64,000 bases of DNA from Pantanalinema sp. (GTDB lineage Bacteria > Cyanobacteriota > Sericytochromatia > S15B-MN24 > UBA4093). Positions within the stretch are counted from its first letter, which is position 1. Every line of letters begins with the position of its first letter. Below the pieces are notes generated by a model. It was not told the origin of the DNA, ran no database searches, and worked only from the letters and a program-made list of their open reading frames with translations. Shown one piece after another: positions 44,993 through 53,361 of the stretch. Location: positions 1 to 64,000 of the forward strand of contig DATNQI010000036.1 of the NCBI GenBank assembly GCA_036704125.1, written 5' to 3'. The position numbers and the translations under genes are program-made.

Positions 44993-45044
44993 GAAAAGAG
45001 GAGCGGTGGGTCCCGAGGTTCGGGGGCCCGTCGCTCCTCTTTTC
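44993..45044. terminator. Bidirectional Rho-independent terminator
   Basis: GAAAAGAGGAGCG (44993-45005) and CGCTCCTCTTTTC (45032-45044) form a perfect 13-bp stem with an additional inner GC-rich arm. The A-start and T-end allow termination of the peptide transcript (plus) and of the arsenite-permease remnant (minus). Confidence 0.9.
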
Positions 45045-45156
45045 ACGCTCGTCCCCAGGGTGGTTTGGAAGGTGAAGTGGCGCGAGCGTATTTTGGCTTG
45101 CCGGGCGCCTTGGTATCGCGTCCAGTTACTTCCGTCCAGAGCCGAAAATTCCGAGC

Positions 45157-45606
45157 TTACCCAAGTCTGGGTCCCGGTGTGCAACCAGGAACGGGAACCT
45201 GCCCCTCGGGTTCGCCCGGGAAGAGGCGACGCTTGAGCCAGAGCGAGACGTAGACCAAGGCTACCAGGGATGGGACCTCGATGAGGGGACCGACGACTGC
45301 CGCCAGGGCCTCCGACGACGCGATGCCGAAGCTGCCCACCGCCACCGCGATGGCGAGCTCGAAGTTGTTCCCCGCCGCCGTGAAGGACAGGGCCGCGGTT
45401 TCCTGGTGGTTGAAGCCCAGGGCCTTGCTCACGGCGAAGGCCAGGAAGAACATCACCAGGAAGTAAAGCACCAAGGGGATGGCGATGCGGACCACCTCCA
45501 TCGGCAGGCCCACGATCTTCTCGCCCTGCATGCTGAACATCAGCACGATGGTGTAGAGCAGCCCGACCAGGGCCGTCGGCCCCACGCCATGGGGTGTCGT
45601 GCGAGT
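45157..45606 (-). pseudogene. Truncated ACR3/ArsB arsenite permease (C-terminal part)
   Basis: About 150 codons match the C-terminal half of ACR3-type arsenite efflux permeases: VVRIAIPLVLYFLVMFFLAFAV, LGFNHQETAALSFTAAGNNFELAIAVAVGSFG and ASSEALAAVVGPLIEVPSLVALVYVSLWL. Homology begins near 45585; the upstream frame has a stop at 45609-45607, and the N-terminal half and start codon are lost. The tail (VPVPGCTPGPRLG) looks non-native. No arsR or arsC was seen, so the ars locus was cut by a deletion or insertion. Confidence 0.8.
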
Positions 45607-45609
45607 TTA

Positions 45610-45891
45610 GCGGGGGCGACTTATTGGCCCCTGACTCGCCACCGGCTCGTATGTCCTGCTGAACGGTGCCCGATGGACGTTCCCTGATGATTCAAACGTC
45701 CTGCTGGATGGCATAGCGCTTCGGAACGTCCACCGAAGCGCTTGGTATCCCTGAGTCGCAGCCTAGGAGCCCGAACACCCAAAACGCCTCCACCCCGATG
45801 ACCCGCCACGCACGCGTGTCCATCCGTTCACCTCCTCAGCGAGAAGGGGATTCCTTCCCTTGGCGCATGATGGTCACGTTCGACGGCCCTT
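45610..45891. other. Intergenic stretch without a supported gene
   Basis: About 280 bases between the permease remnant and the methyltransferase gene. It holds a perfect 10-bp inverted repeat, AGCGCTTCGG (45715-45724) and CCGAAGCGCT (45733-45742), and short repeats around TGGACGTTCC. No coding sequence is convincing. Confidence 0.5.
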
Positions 45892-46863
45892 TCAACATGC
45901 ACCCTTCCCTTGATTCGGTGGAGCGGCCAGGATCGTGCCGCCCGCCATCGCTTGCCGGAAACGGTCGGTGTGACGAGACGACGTCCTGGCCCTATCGAGA
46001 CGGACGTACGTGTTCATGGTTCGTGAGGCCTCACGCTGGGCGTCCGTAAGGGTTGCCCCAGCGGGGGTGATTGGCCGGTTGAGGCGTTCCGCTTCCTCCA
46101 AGGCACTGACCCAGTGGTGCAAGGTCCAGCCGTAAGGTTGGAAGAACTCGGCACCTCCTTCGGGAGCGAACCGGGGTACGTTCGCTGACCCGGCCTCTTG
46201 GGTGTTCCAGCTACGGACGACGAAGGGAAGCATCGCCGGGTGAAGCAGGTCCGTCAGCCAGGTCTGATACCCGGGTACGCCCGCCAGATCGATGGCAAGC
46301 TCCGTGACCATCGCGAGATCCAGGTAGAGAAGCAAACCCTCGGTCAGCACCAGGACGCCATTCGAAGCGTTGCCTATCGAAGCAAAGAGTTTCCGCCTGG
46401 ATTCAGCCTCCGACAAGTCGAGGGCTACACGCTCAATCCTGCATGCGCCGGGTTCATTGGCCAGACAGGACTCCTTGTAGGAGACGAGGTTAGGAAGGTC
46501 GACCTCGATCCACCGAAAGTCCCGGGGCAAGGCAAGCCGATAGGGACGCGTGTCGAGTCCGGCAGCCAGGTTGACGACGGTATCGATCCCCCCCTCCGAG
46601 ATACGGTCCAGGATCATCTTGTCGAACGATACCGTCCGAACGACCAGGGAGGACACCGTAGACCCACGCCCCTTGCTCATGGCCTCCTCGATGGCGGGTC
46701 CTCTCTCACCGGCAAGGCGCTTGGCCAGGTGATCGTTGAAGAGTGCGTCGGGGCGTTCGCTCTCCACGGCCCGACACCAGGCCGCCCAGCGGGCGGTATC
46801 TGAAATATCGCGGATGAGGGGGGAGCTGGAAGACACAGGTTCGGTCAAGGTAAGGCTCTCCAT
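45892..46863 (-). CDS. Class I SAM-dependent O-methyltransferase (LCMT/TIGR00027-like)
   Basis: A 323-residue methyltransferase of the leucine-carboxymethyltransferase/PPM type. The SAM-binding pattern VVNLAAGLDTRPYRLALP is motif I; FRWIEVDLPNLV is motif II, and LVLTEGLLLYLD motif IV. An N-terminal helix region (ISDTARWAAWCRAVESERPDALFNDHLA) is family-typical. Members methylate carboxyl or hydroxyl groups of polyketides and related compounds. It lies on the same accessory patch as the glycosyltransferase and the Cys-rich peptide, but is not co-transcribed with them. Acceptor unknown. Confidence 0.85.
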   Translation of the reverse strand: MESLTLTEPVSSSSPLIRDISDTARWAAWCRAVESERPDALFNDHLAKRLAGERGPAIEEAMSKGRGSTVSSLVVRTVSFDKMILDRISEGGIDTVVNLAAGLDTRPYRLALPRDFRWIEVDLPNLVSYKESCLANEPGACRIERVALDLSEAESRRKLFASIGNASNGVLVLTEGLLLYLDLAMVTELAIDLAGVPGYQTWLTDLLHPAMLPFVVRSWNTQEAGSANVPRFAPEGGAEFFQPYGWTLHHWVSALEEAERLNRPITPAGATLTDAQREASRTMNTYVRLDRARTSSRHTDRFRQAMAGGTILAAPPNQGKGAC

Positions 46864-46909
46864 TCAAGAAGGGCCTTTTATCGTAGCTCACCTCAGAGTC
46901 CGATGGAAA

Positions 46910-46981
46910 GAAAGCGGCCAGCCCGTAGAAGCCAGGCTGGCCGTCTATTCTTTCCGCTTGCGAGGAGTCGGAGCGGCGGGA
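46910..46981. repeat. Partial copy of the tRNA-Pro 3' end and its terminator (copy A)
   Basis: About 72 bases of strong similarity to 49801-49873: a hairpin (GGCCAGCC...GGCTGGCC), the spacer TCTATTCTTTCCGCTTGCGAG, and the last 14 bases of tRNA-Pro (TCGGAGCGGCGGGA). The similarity stops where the tRNA's T-arm should continue. Two substitutions in the stem arms appear compensated. It is the likely far border of an insertion or duplication; see the finding. Confidence 0.8.
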
Positions 46982-47529
46982 ACGCTACCCCAACATTTAT
47001 CACCTCCGCCAGACCTTCCGCCTGAGAGCTTCCGGGACCCAAGGTGCCGAATTCCAGCTCGTACCGGACAAGGCAAAAGGTCAGTTGGTCCAGCCCCCGC
47101 GTGTCACTCGTCTCGCAGCGGGACTAGCTGTTTTCCAAAAAGCGGCGTCACCCCCCAAGTAGGCCCAACTGCAAAGTGTCGAGATAAAAGGCAGGTCGTT
47201 CACGCTATGGGGACTGCGAGCACCGAGCATCAGAGCATGCAACCGGCAAGTAGGGTCGGTGCCGATCTCGACCATTGCACCCGAAGGTTCACGGCTACTA
47301 CCTAAAGCTACTGGCAAACCGCCGTTAACGAGCTCACTCCTTCATCGTGCCAATCTCAAGTCGGATCGATGAGGTGGTGGTGACCGTCGTGTCTACCGCG
47401 CTGGGTGCAGGACCAGCCCTGTTCGACTCCCCGGGACTGTCGCAGCGCCGTTTCCGGCATGCCCGTGCCCATGTGCTCCATTGAATCCGAACGACTTGGC
47501 CACCTGGGGCCACGTCGCCGGTTGGAACA
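46982..47529. other. Intergenic stretch without a supported gene
   Basis: About 548 bases between copy A of the tRNA repeat and the gene at 47530. Frames here are short and lack protein-like composition. No integrase, promoter or RNA gene was recognised. Confidence 0.5.
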
Positions 47530-48012
47530 TCACTTGGCGAACGGTCCGTCGGTCACGGGCTCGCCGAAAGCGGCCAGGGCCTTTTCCTTGTTGGGTAGGA
47601 CCGACTTTACGGCCCCGTAGAGGCTACCCACCACGGCCCCGAGGGCGGCGAACGGAACCTCGATCGAACCGGGGCCAAGCATGGCCGAGAAGGTTTGCCG
47701 CCCGCCTTCCACGGGGCGGTTGATCTCGTCGTCTTTCTTGACGATCGTCACCGGCTCGCCGTTGATGGCATGCTTGCGGTCATGCAGGTTCAGCTTCGCG
47801 ATTTCCTTCATCTCGCGCCCGGACGCGATGTAGAGGTCGCCTTTGTAGCTGAAAGCCAGGTCATCGGCGCCATTGAGGCGCATTGCCTTGAGCGCCTCGG
47901 CATCCTTGCCCTTTTGGACCTTGATCAACTGGTCGGGACGGAGCGCGAGGCTCGCGGAAGCCTGCCCGGCCAGGCTGGTCCAGGTCTGCGAAAGCTTCAA
48001 GTCAGAGCCCAT
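47530..48012 (-). CDS. Hypothetical protein in the tRNA-flanked segment
   Basis: A 160-residue protein (MGSDLKLSQTWTSLAGQASASLALRPDQLI...) with a good ribosome site (GGGAGG 9 bases before the ATG). No domain is recognised. The tail (SIEVPFAALGAVVGSLYGAVKSVL) holds a hydrophobic stretch that could be a membrane anchor. The frame upstream of 48012 was rejected. It has a normal codon pattern, so it looks real. Confidence 0.55.
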   Translation of the reverse strand: MGSDLKLSQTWTSLAGQASASLALRPDQLIKVQKGKDAEALKAMRLNGADDLAFSYKGDLYIASGREMKEIAKLNLHDRKHAINGEPVTIVKKDDEINRPVEGGRQTFSAMLGPGSIEVPFAALGAVVGSLYGAVKSVLPNKEKALAAFGEPVTDGPFAK

Positions 48013-48351
48013 GAGCGATCCTCCCGCCGAAAGGTGACACTGCGGCCGAAGCCGGGGACCGGCTGGCAACGGAGTTATCGAGCCGTTAGCTGGTCGGGAT
48101 TCTTGTCGATAGTTTAAGATTTGTGGAAATATCAGCGAGGGTTTGGCGCGGGCAGCGCGATGGCCGGGGCCCGAGAAGGCCTTGGCAGTACTTTCGCTTT
48201 GCGCGGGCTCGACCGTTGAGTGGGCTTGGCGATGGCTCGCCGCTGATAGGCACAGCAACTTCACTCTCTATGGCTCGGGCTGCCCCCTCAATTGGGTTTC
48301 CCCCGGTTACGTGGACAGTCTTCCTTTTACTTTCGCGCGACCCACCTCAGC

Positions 48352-48793
48352 TTAGAGCCGGCGCTCCAAGGATTGCCGCTTGCTCTCGTAAGCCCTTCCA
48401 AGCCCCAATTCAAGGGCCAGATCGCAGAGGCTTAGCGCCTGCTCGATGTCGCCGGCATCTGCCAAGAGACCGATGCCTCGCTCACAAAAGCGCAATTCAG
48501 GCAGATAGGCTTTCAGATCGCGCTCTGCTTCCTCTTGCGCAGAAGGCAAGTAGCGCCGCGTGGCTTCGACCGCCCCAAGCGCCCGGTCCTCCTGGCCCAC
48601 CAAGTAGCAGGCTTCTACGACGAAGTCATACGCGAAGAATTTCACCGCGTCGGGCAAGCTGTGCTGTACAGACACGACTTTCTCAAGGTAGCGCTGCGCT
48701 TCGGCGGGCCCATGGCTTGTCGCTTCTTGGTGACCGGTCCGAAGATCCTGAAGGATATCGGCAGGCGTCTTGCGCTTTGGCTCTTGGCGTCAT
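48352..48793 (-). pseudogene. Decayed paralogue of the gene at 30678-31124
   Basis: The minus strand reads RQEPKRKTPADILQDLRTGHQ, SVQHSLPDAVKFFAYDF and LPELRFCERGIGLLADAG to RQSLERRL, about 80 percent like the gene at 30678. The first codons MSK are gone: a five-base loss at the start leaves ATG-A-CGC, out of frame, and a TGA precedes the surviving frame. An internal GTG (48675) could give a 107-residue product. The coding part is otherwise intact, so the decay is recent. Confidence 0.75.
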
Positions 48794-48807
48794 GCAACAA
48801 AAGACAA

Positions 48808-48839
48808 ATGCCCTGTCGCTAGAAGCACGACAGGACATT
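48808..48839 (-). terminator. Terminator downstream of the pseudo-receiver gene
   Basis: On the minus strand AATGTCCTGTCG pairs with CGACAGGGCATT (CCTGTCG stem, one mismatch pair), followed by TGTCTTTTGTT. It would end the transcript of 48987-49595 before the paralogue remnant. Confidence 0.6.
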
Positions 48840-48986
48840 CATCTTGTTTCCCCCGGGTTAGCGGCGAGACCGTCAAGCCGGGTGACACACATGGTGCCAC
48901 AACCGTCCAAGACCTGGTCCACAAGCTACTCCTGGTGGCGTAACTCGAGAGCAACTACCAACCTGTAGTCACGCGCTCCCGGCGCT

Positions 48987-49595
48987 TCACCCCTGCCGAG
49001 ATTGCGACGGGGCGAGAACCTCGGTGGTGCACGGCGTGGCCTTGTCGTCGCCTGGGCTCTGGAAGAGGCAATCCTTCTCGTCGATGATGACCACGGCCGT
49101 GTGGCAGCGGGGGCAGAACAGGTTCTTGGCGTCCGTGGTGAAGGTGAGACGGCTTTTGCACTTTGGGCAGATGCTGCCGCTGACCTTGCGGCGGCCCTTC
49201 TTCCTGGCGGTGAGGTCCATAACTCCGGGCAAGTAGAGGTCGATGTCCTCGGGGAAGCTCAGAAACATGTCGTACTTCAAGTCGGTGGGGATGGATACTT
49301 CGAGGATGCCGATCCCGACGAGCAATATGGGCGTGATGTGGGCGGCGGGGTACTTCTTAAGTTCATTCAAGGGCTTGAAGCCGAGGACATCCTCTTCAAG
49401 GTTCATGATGGGGCAGTCGAAGGCAGTCTTGTTGCGGTAGAGGTTGATCTCGATGAGGTCCGGACCGAAGTCCATGACCTCATCGAAGTCGATGGGTGAG
49501 GCCCAGGACCTCACGTCGTAACCCGCCACGCTCAAGGGTCCTGCCGTCAGCCTCGCCAGGGCTAAGAAGTCGTCCAGGATGGCAATCTTGGCCAC
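48987..49595 (-). CDS. Pseudo-receiver plus zinc-ribbon protein
   Basis: A 202-residue protein. Residues 1-125 look like a response-regulator receiver: MAKIAILDDF (acidic pair D8-D9), GYDV and PDLIEINL, in which the usual phospho-acceptor Asp is Asn51. From about 140 a zinc ribbon follows: CPKC (143-146) and CPRC (161-164). It has no DNA-binding output domain. It could act as a phosphorylation-independent adaptor, for example of the chemotaxis or kinase system, but partner genes are not nearby. Confidence 0.7.
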   Translation of the reverse strand: MAKIAILDDFLALARLTAGPLSVAGYDVRSWASPIDFDEVMDFGPDLIEINLYRNKTAFDCPIMNLEEDVLGFKPLNELKKYPAAHITPILLVGIGILEVSIPTDLKYDMFLSFPEDIDLYLPGVMDLTARKKGRRKVSGSICPKCKSRLTFTTDAKNLFCPRCHTAVVIIDEKDCLFQSPGDDKATPCTTEVLAPSQSRQG

Positions 49596-49795
49596 TCGCC
49601 CCTCCCCTCTCGTCGCTTGGTCCTTACGGTTCGACTTGCACCATACTGGCCCGTTCCAGTGAGAAAGTCATCGGACGGGCTAGCTCTCCCCCCCCCCACA
49701 CACACAGATCGCTGTGATGTGCCTCCTGTCTAGGTGGCCTGACACCTAAAAACTGATTCAGCCAGAAAAAGTAGTGCCCTCATCCAATTGATAGC

Positions 49796-49838
49796 AAAAA
49801 GAAAGATGGCCAGCCCGTAGAAGCCAGGCTGGCCATCT
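49796..49838 (-). terminator. Terminator of the tRNA-Pro gene
   Basis: AGATGGCCAGCC (49804-49815) pairs with GGCTGGCCATCT (49827-49838), perfect 12 bp. On the minus strand it is followed by TTTCTTTTT, 22 bases beyond the tRNA 3' end. It is part of the direct repeat with 46910-46981. Confidence 0.85.
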
Positions 49839-49873
49839 ATTCTATCCGCTTGCGCGGAGTCGGAGCGGCGGGA
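49801..49873. repeat. Direct repeat copy B (tRNA-Pro 3' end and terminator)
   Basis: The intact partner of copy A at 46910-46981, about 94 percent alike. It continues into the complete tRNA. The two copies bracket 2.8 kb with three gene remnants or accessory genes. Confidence 0.8.
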
Positions 49874-49933
49874 TTCGAACCCACGACCCCCACTACCCCA
49901 AAGTGGTGCGCTACCAAGCTGCGCTACGCCCCG
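49860..49933 (-). tRNA. tRNA-Pro (anticodon GGG)
   Basis: A 74-nt cloverleaf: acceptor arm CGGGGCG / CGCTCCG, D arm GCGC / GCGC, anticodon arm CCACT / AGTGG with loop TTGGGGT and anticodon GGG (positions 34-36), T arm GTGGG / CCCGC with TTCGAAT loop, discriminator A. CCA is not encoded. It reads proline codons CCC and CCU. The terminator follows at 49838. Confidence 0.95.
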
Positions 49934-49952
49934 AAATGTCTCTCGGAAATTT

Positions 49953-49970
49953 GTTAACCGTTCGGTTAAC
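49953..49970. promoter_or_regulatory. 18-bp perfect palindrome upstream of tRNA-Pro
   Basis: GTTAACCGTTCGGTTAAC (two 8-base arms around TT), 20 bases upstream of the tRNA 5' end, within an unusually AT-rich zone that must hold the tRNA promoter. Its half-site AACCG/CGGTT looks like a TetR-family operator. A related but shorter sequence, AACCAATCGGTT, lies upstream of the Clp gene near 19765. Confidence 0.5.
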
Positions 49971-50094
49971 TGGGGTTATGCTTGGCTTGACCAAGCAAAT
50001 TAAATATAACAAACCGTGCGCCGATTGGCAAGGGGGTATTGAGAGGAAATTCAGAAGTTGCCTCGACTTTACGGGGGATTCACCCTGGAAAACC

Positions 50095-50952
50095 TCATGG
50101 GGACAGGGGTTGAGTTCGATCGCCTTCGAAGGCCGGATCTTCCAGCACATCCGCATGCTCGCCCGGTGCCAGGATGCGGGCGCGCAGGTCAGGCACCGAG
50201 AGGGGCCTGGAGTGCGTCGCGCGTCCCATCGGGCGAGCGAGCGTCACCGTCCCCTTCCCGATGACCTCGGCCTTTCCGTCGGACGTCAGGATCAAGGCCG
50301 TCCCTGGATCGATCCCGATGCCCAGGGCCGGCGCGTGAAGGACCGTCGCATCGACCAGCCGTCCGAATCGTCCTCGCTCCGAGAAGTGCGTGTCGACCAC
50401 GATGTCCGGCAGCAGGCCGAACCCCGCCCCGACCGTGGCCGAAGCCGCCTCCGGCCCGTCGCCGAGGATGGCGTGGTCGCCCCAGACCATCGCCCCGGCG
50501 CTGGTCCCCGCCACGACCGCGCCGCGTCGCCAGGCCCCCTGCAGGGCCCCGAGCCAGGCGGGCTTGCCCAGCCTGGCCAGGATCCTGCTCTGGTCGCCGC
50601 CCGAGAAGAAGAAGCCCGTGGCCTGGTGGAAGGCCGCGGCCTGGCTCGCGGTCGGTTCGTCGACGGGGATGACGACCTGCACGTCCCTGGCCCCGAGCTG
50701 CTTGAAGTACGCCTGATAGGCCTTGCCGGAAGCCTCCGGGGTGCCCGAGGCCGACGGGACGATGACCAGCCGGGCCTTGTCCGCGCCCGCGAGGTGCAGG
50801 ATCCGGCGCGCGATGGTGTCCTGGTCCGCTCCGCCGCCAATCAGGACGAAGGGGCCGCCCCGGAAGGCCGCGGGCGAATCCTCGGCGGCGAGGGATGGGA
50901 TGCCCACGAGGATGAGGCAAAGTGAGCAGGCAAGGATGGCGGCCGGATGCAT
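50095..50952 (-). CDS. Cyanophycinase-family peptidase (S51)
   Basis: A 285-residue secreted S51 peptidase. A signal peptide (ILACSLCLILVGIPSLAA) is followed by GGPFVLIGGGADQ and the nucleophile elbow VVAGTSAGAMVWG (Ser151). Family members cleave beta-Asp-Arg of cyanophycin or act as peptidase E. The exported form suggests degradation of external cyanophycin or aspartyl peptides. It lies downstream of the tRNA-Pro locus on the chromosome; its minus-strand neighbour at 51085 is 130 bases upstream. Confidence 0.85.
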   Translation of the reverse strand: MHPAAILACSLCLILVGIPSLAAEDSPAAFRGGPFVLIGGGADQDTIARRILHLAGADKARLVIVPSASGTPEASGKAYQAYFKQLGARDVQVVIPVDEPTASQAAAFHQATGFFFSGGDQSRILARLGKPAWLGALQGAWRRGAVVAGTSAGAMVWGDHAILGDGPEAASATVGAGFGLLPDIVVDTHFSERGRFGRLVDATVLHAPALGIGIDPGTALILTSDGKAEVIGKGTVTLARPMGRATHSRPLSVPDLRARILAPGEHADVLEDPAFEGDRTQPLSP

Positions 50953-51084
50953 CGAGACCTCTCCTGTTCTTGAGGAACGCCATGGCTTCGCTGGCGCTCA
51001 CCCCCAGGATATCGTATGGCCTGGTGGGGGCGTGTTGCTTTCGCTGAGGCCAGAGATTGCGAGGAGATTGACCCGTGCGGATTC

Positions 51085-51951
51085 TCAGCGCTTCGGCGGC
51101 CATGGGGCGGGTACCGCGGGGGCATGCCCGTCCCCGCTCCACGGCGTCGGACGTGGCTTCGGCCTGGGGGTGGGCGCCGGGGATGGCGTGGGCGACGGAG
51201 TGCCCGCCTCGCCCTCCAGGGTCAGGGCCGTCCCGAGCCGGGTCCCGAGCGTCTCCGGGTCCTGGGAGGCGCCCGCCACGACCTGGACGGCGAGGCGATC
51301 CGCCGTCTGGACCACGGAGGTCATCAGGGCGTTGCCGCTCGAAGCACCCTGGAACTGGCCATCGAAGCGCTGGCTCGCCTTCTCGGTGATGCCCGGGTCG
51401 AGCTTGCCGAGGGCGCGGGCGAGCCTCGGTCGCGCGATCCCGGCGAAGCCGGCCCCGAAGGTCACGCCCTCGGCTTCGCCCACCGAGAGAGCCCCGGCGA
51501 CAGGCGCGACGGTGCTGCCTGCCGAGAGGGTTAGCCCCCTCGTGACCGCGGGACGGGTCGCGGTGGCGACGAGCCCGAAGATGCGTCCCCAGGCGTCCTT
51601 CACGACGGCCTGGAGCACCACCGGCTCGGAGGCTGCGGGGATCGCCAGGGCGAAGTGCCCGTCGGGGCCGGTGCGCGCGCGAGAGAGCACGCGGCCGCTC
51701 GCCGGATCGACGGCCTCGACGGTCTGCGCCTCGGCGAAGGCGGTTGCGACGTGATACGCCGGAGCCAGCGGGATGCTGTTGGTGAACGGGGTGCTGTGGG
51801 TGAAGGGCGTGCCGTTGGTGAAGGTGGGGGGCAGCACGAGCTGCCCCTCGAGGTGGCCCTCGCCGGTGGCGGGGGCTTCGGGCGGGTGGCCGCAGGCACC
51901 GAGCACCGCGATCGCGAGCAGGCCGCAGCCCATGAGGTGCGCGTGCTTCAC
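51085..51951 (-). CDS. Lipoprotein with carboxypeptidase-regulatory-like domain
   Basis: A 288-residue lipoprotein. The start GTG 51951 overlaps the TPR gene stop as GTGA; the signal ends in LGACGHPP with lipobox LGAC. A repeat-like TFTNGTPFTHSTPFTNS stretch follows, then a beta domain (AVDPASGRVLSRARTGPDGHFALAIP), of the carboxypeptidase regulatory-like type. It ends with a Pro-rich tail (SPTPSPAPTPRPKPRPTP) as in wall-spanning proteins. Coupled to the TPR protein; function unknown. Confidence 0.7.
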   Translation of the reverse strand: MKHAHLMGCGLLAIAVLGACGHPPEAPATGEGHLEGQLVLPPTFTNGTPFTHSTPFTNSIPLAPAYHVATAFAEAQTVEAVDPASGRVLSRARTGPDGHFALAIPAASEPVVLQAVVKDAWGRIFGLVATATRPAVTRGLTLSAGSTVAPVAGALSVGEAEGVTFGAGFAGIARPRLARALGKLDPGITEKASQRFDGQFQGASSGNALMTSVVQTADRLAVQVVAGASQDPETLGTRLGTALTLEGEAGTPSPTPSPAPTPRPKPRPTPWSGDGHAPAVPAPWPPKR

Positions 51952-53258
51952 CGGCTCGCCCCCTTCGTCGCGAGGCGCGCCTCGAGGGCGAGGGCCTCGA
52001 CGCGCTCGGGCTTGGCGCCCAGTTGCTCGAACACGCGCAGGGCCTGCGCCAGGCTCTCGCGGGCGCGATCGCGCTGCTTGCGCGCGACCTGGAGATGGGC
52101 GGCCTCCAGGTGGCCCCGGGCGATCTCGAAGCGCGAGCCCACGTGCTCCAGGTGGTTGAGGGCCACCCCCAGGGCCTCCTGCGCCTCGGCGAGGTTTCCC
52201 TCGAGCCGCTCCAGACGGGCGAGCTGGAGGTGGGCGGCGCCCTGCTGCAGGACGTTGCGGGTGCGGCGGGCGTCGTCGAGCGCCTGGTGCAGGAGGCGCC
52301 GGGCCTCTTCGGTCTCGCCCGCGACCAAGAGGGCCTGGGCGAGACCGAGGAGGCCTTCGCTCCTCAGCTCGGCAGCGCCCGAGACCTCGAGGAGGCGCAG
52401 CCCGCGCCGGAAGCCCTGGATCGCCTCGTCGATCTTGCCCGCGCGCAGCCAGGCCCAGGCCAGGGCGCAGCGCGAGGCGCCGGAGCCGAAGCGATCGCCC
52501 AGGTGGGAGCGCAGCGAGAGCGCTCGCGCGTGGTGTGCCTCGGCCTCGCGGAAGTCGCCGCGGTTGGCCGACAGGTTGCCGAGGTTGTTCTCGAGCGCGG
52601 CCTCGCGATCCTCCGCTTCGAGCTTGCGGTAGTGCCCGAGGCTCTCGCGGTAGCAGAGGTCCGCCTCGTCCCAGTCGCCGCGATCCAGGTGGACGTTGCC
52701 GAGATTGTTGAGGCTCGCGGCCTGAGCGGCTTGATCGCCGGCCTTCTTGCGCAGGGAGTAGGCCGCGGCGTGGGCGAAGAGGGCCTCGTCCAGGCGACCC
52801 AGGCGGTAGAGGTTGATGCCCCGCAGGCTGTGGGCGAGGCCCTCGAGGCTCGTTCCGGCAAGTGGCGCGAGGATGCGCTGGGCCTCGGCGCACAGATCGA
52901 GGCTGGTCGGGTAGTTGCCCAGGTAGTGGTAGATCCACGCCTGATCCAGGGCGAGCTTGGCGCGTTCGTCCGGCGTCAGGACGCCCGCGAGCTCCCGGCT
53001 CGCCAGCTTGTAGTGGGTGAGGGCGCCCGAGAAGTCCCCGCGCGCCACGCACAGCTCTGCGAGCAGCCTGGAGAGCACCCCGAGGGCCTGCTCGCGCCGG
53101 CAGCTCCCGCGGCGCAGGTTCGCCTGGCTGATGCCGTGGCGCAGGGCCACGCCCTTCTCGTCGACGCTCTTGCCGTCCAGCTCGCGCCGCAGGATGGCCT
53201 CGAGGCTCTGGACGTCCGCGATCTCGCGATCGATGAAGGCGCTGATGAACGATTTCAT
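51948..53258 (-). CDS. Tetratricopeptide-repeat protein
   Basis: A 436-residue cytosolic protein made of about ten TPR units (for example NNLGNVHLDRGDWDEADLCYRESLGHYRKL, LGLAQALLVAGETEEARRLLHQAL). The N-terminal helix (MKSFISAFIDREIADVQSLEAILRREL) is non-TPR. The start at 53258 is preferred over 53306, whose first 16 codons look non-coding. No enzymatic domain. It is coupled to the lipoprotein gene and likely works with it as an assembly or signalling scaffold (inference). Confidence 0.8.
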   Translation of the reverse strand: MKSFISAFIDREIADVQSLEAILRRELDGKSVDEKGVALRHGISQANLRRGSCRREQALGVLSRLLAELCVARGDFSGALTHYKLASRELAGVLTPDERAKLALDQAWIYHYLGNYPTSLDLCAEAQRILAPLAGTSLEGLAHSLRGINLYRLGRLDEALFAHAAAYSLRKKAGDQAAQAASLNNLGNVHLDRGDWDEADLCYRESLGHYRKLEAEDREAALENNLGNLSANRGDFREAEAHHARALSLRSHLGDRFGSGASRCALAWAWLRAGKIDEAIQGFRRGLRLLEVSGAAELRSEGLLGLAQALLVAGETEEARRLLHQALDDARRTRNVLQQGAAHLQLARLERLEGNLAEAQEALGVALNHLEHVGSRFEIARGHLEAAHLQVARKQRDRARESLAQALRVFEQLGAKPERVEALALEARLATKGASR

Positions 53259-53361
53259 GCGCGTTTGGGGTTGGGGGATATCGCTAGGATGGCCATAGGA
53301 CGCCATTCTAAACCGGCGGTGCGGTCTAAAAAAGAGACGACTAGGCGTTTTTTTGCTGGGG

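Noticed and set aside
49688-49707. A C-run followed by CA repeats
   Set aside because: Simple-sequence tract in a gap; no start codon or promoter depends on it, so phase variation is not supported.
46910-49873. Active mobile element between the tRNA repeats
   Set aside because: No integrase, relaxase or transposase gene is visible, and the content is decayed or orphan. Kept only as a possible insertion scar.
53300-53360. A-run and T-run near yaaR as terminator
   Set aside because: The stretch lacks a clean hairpin before the T-run.
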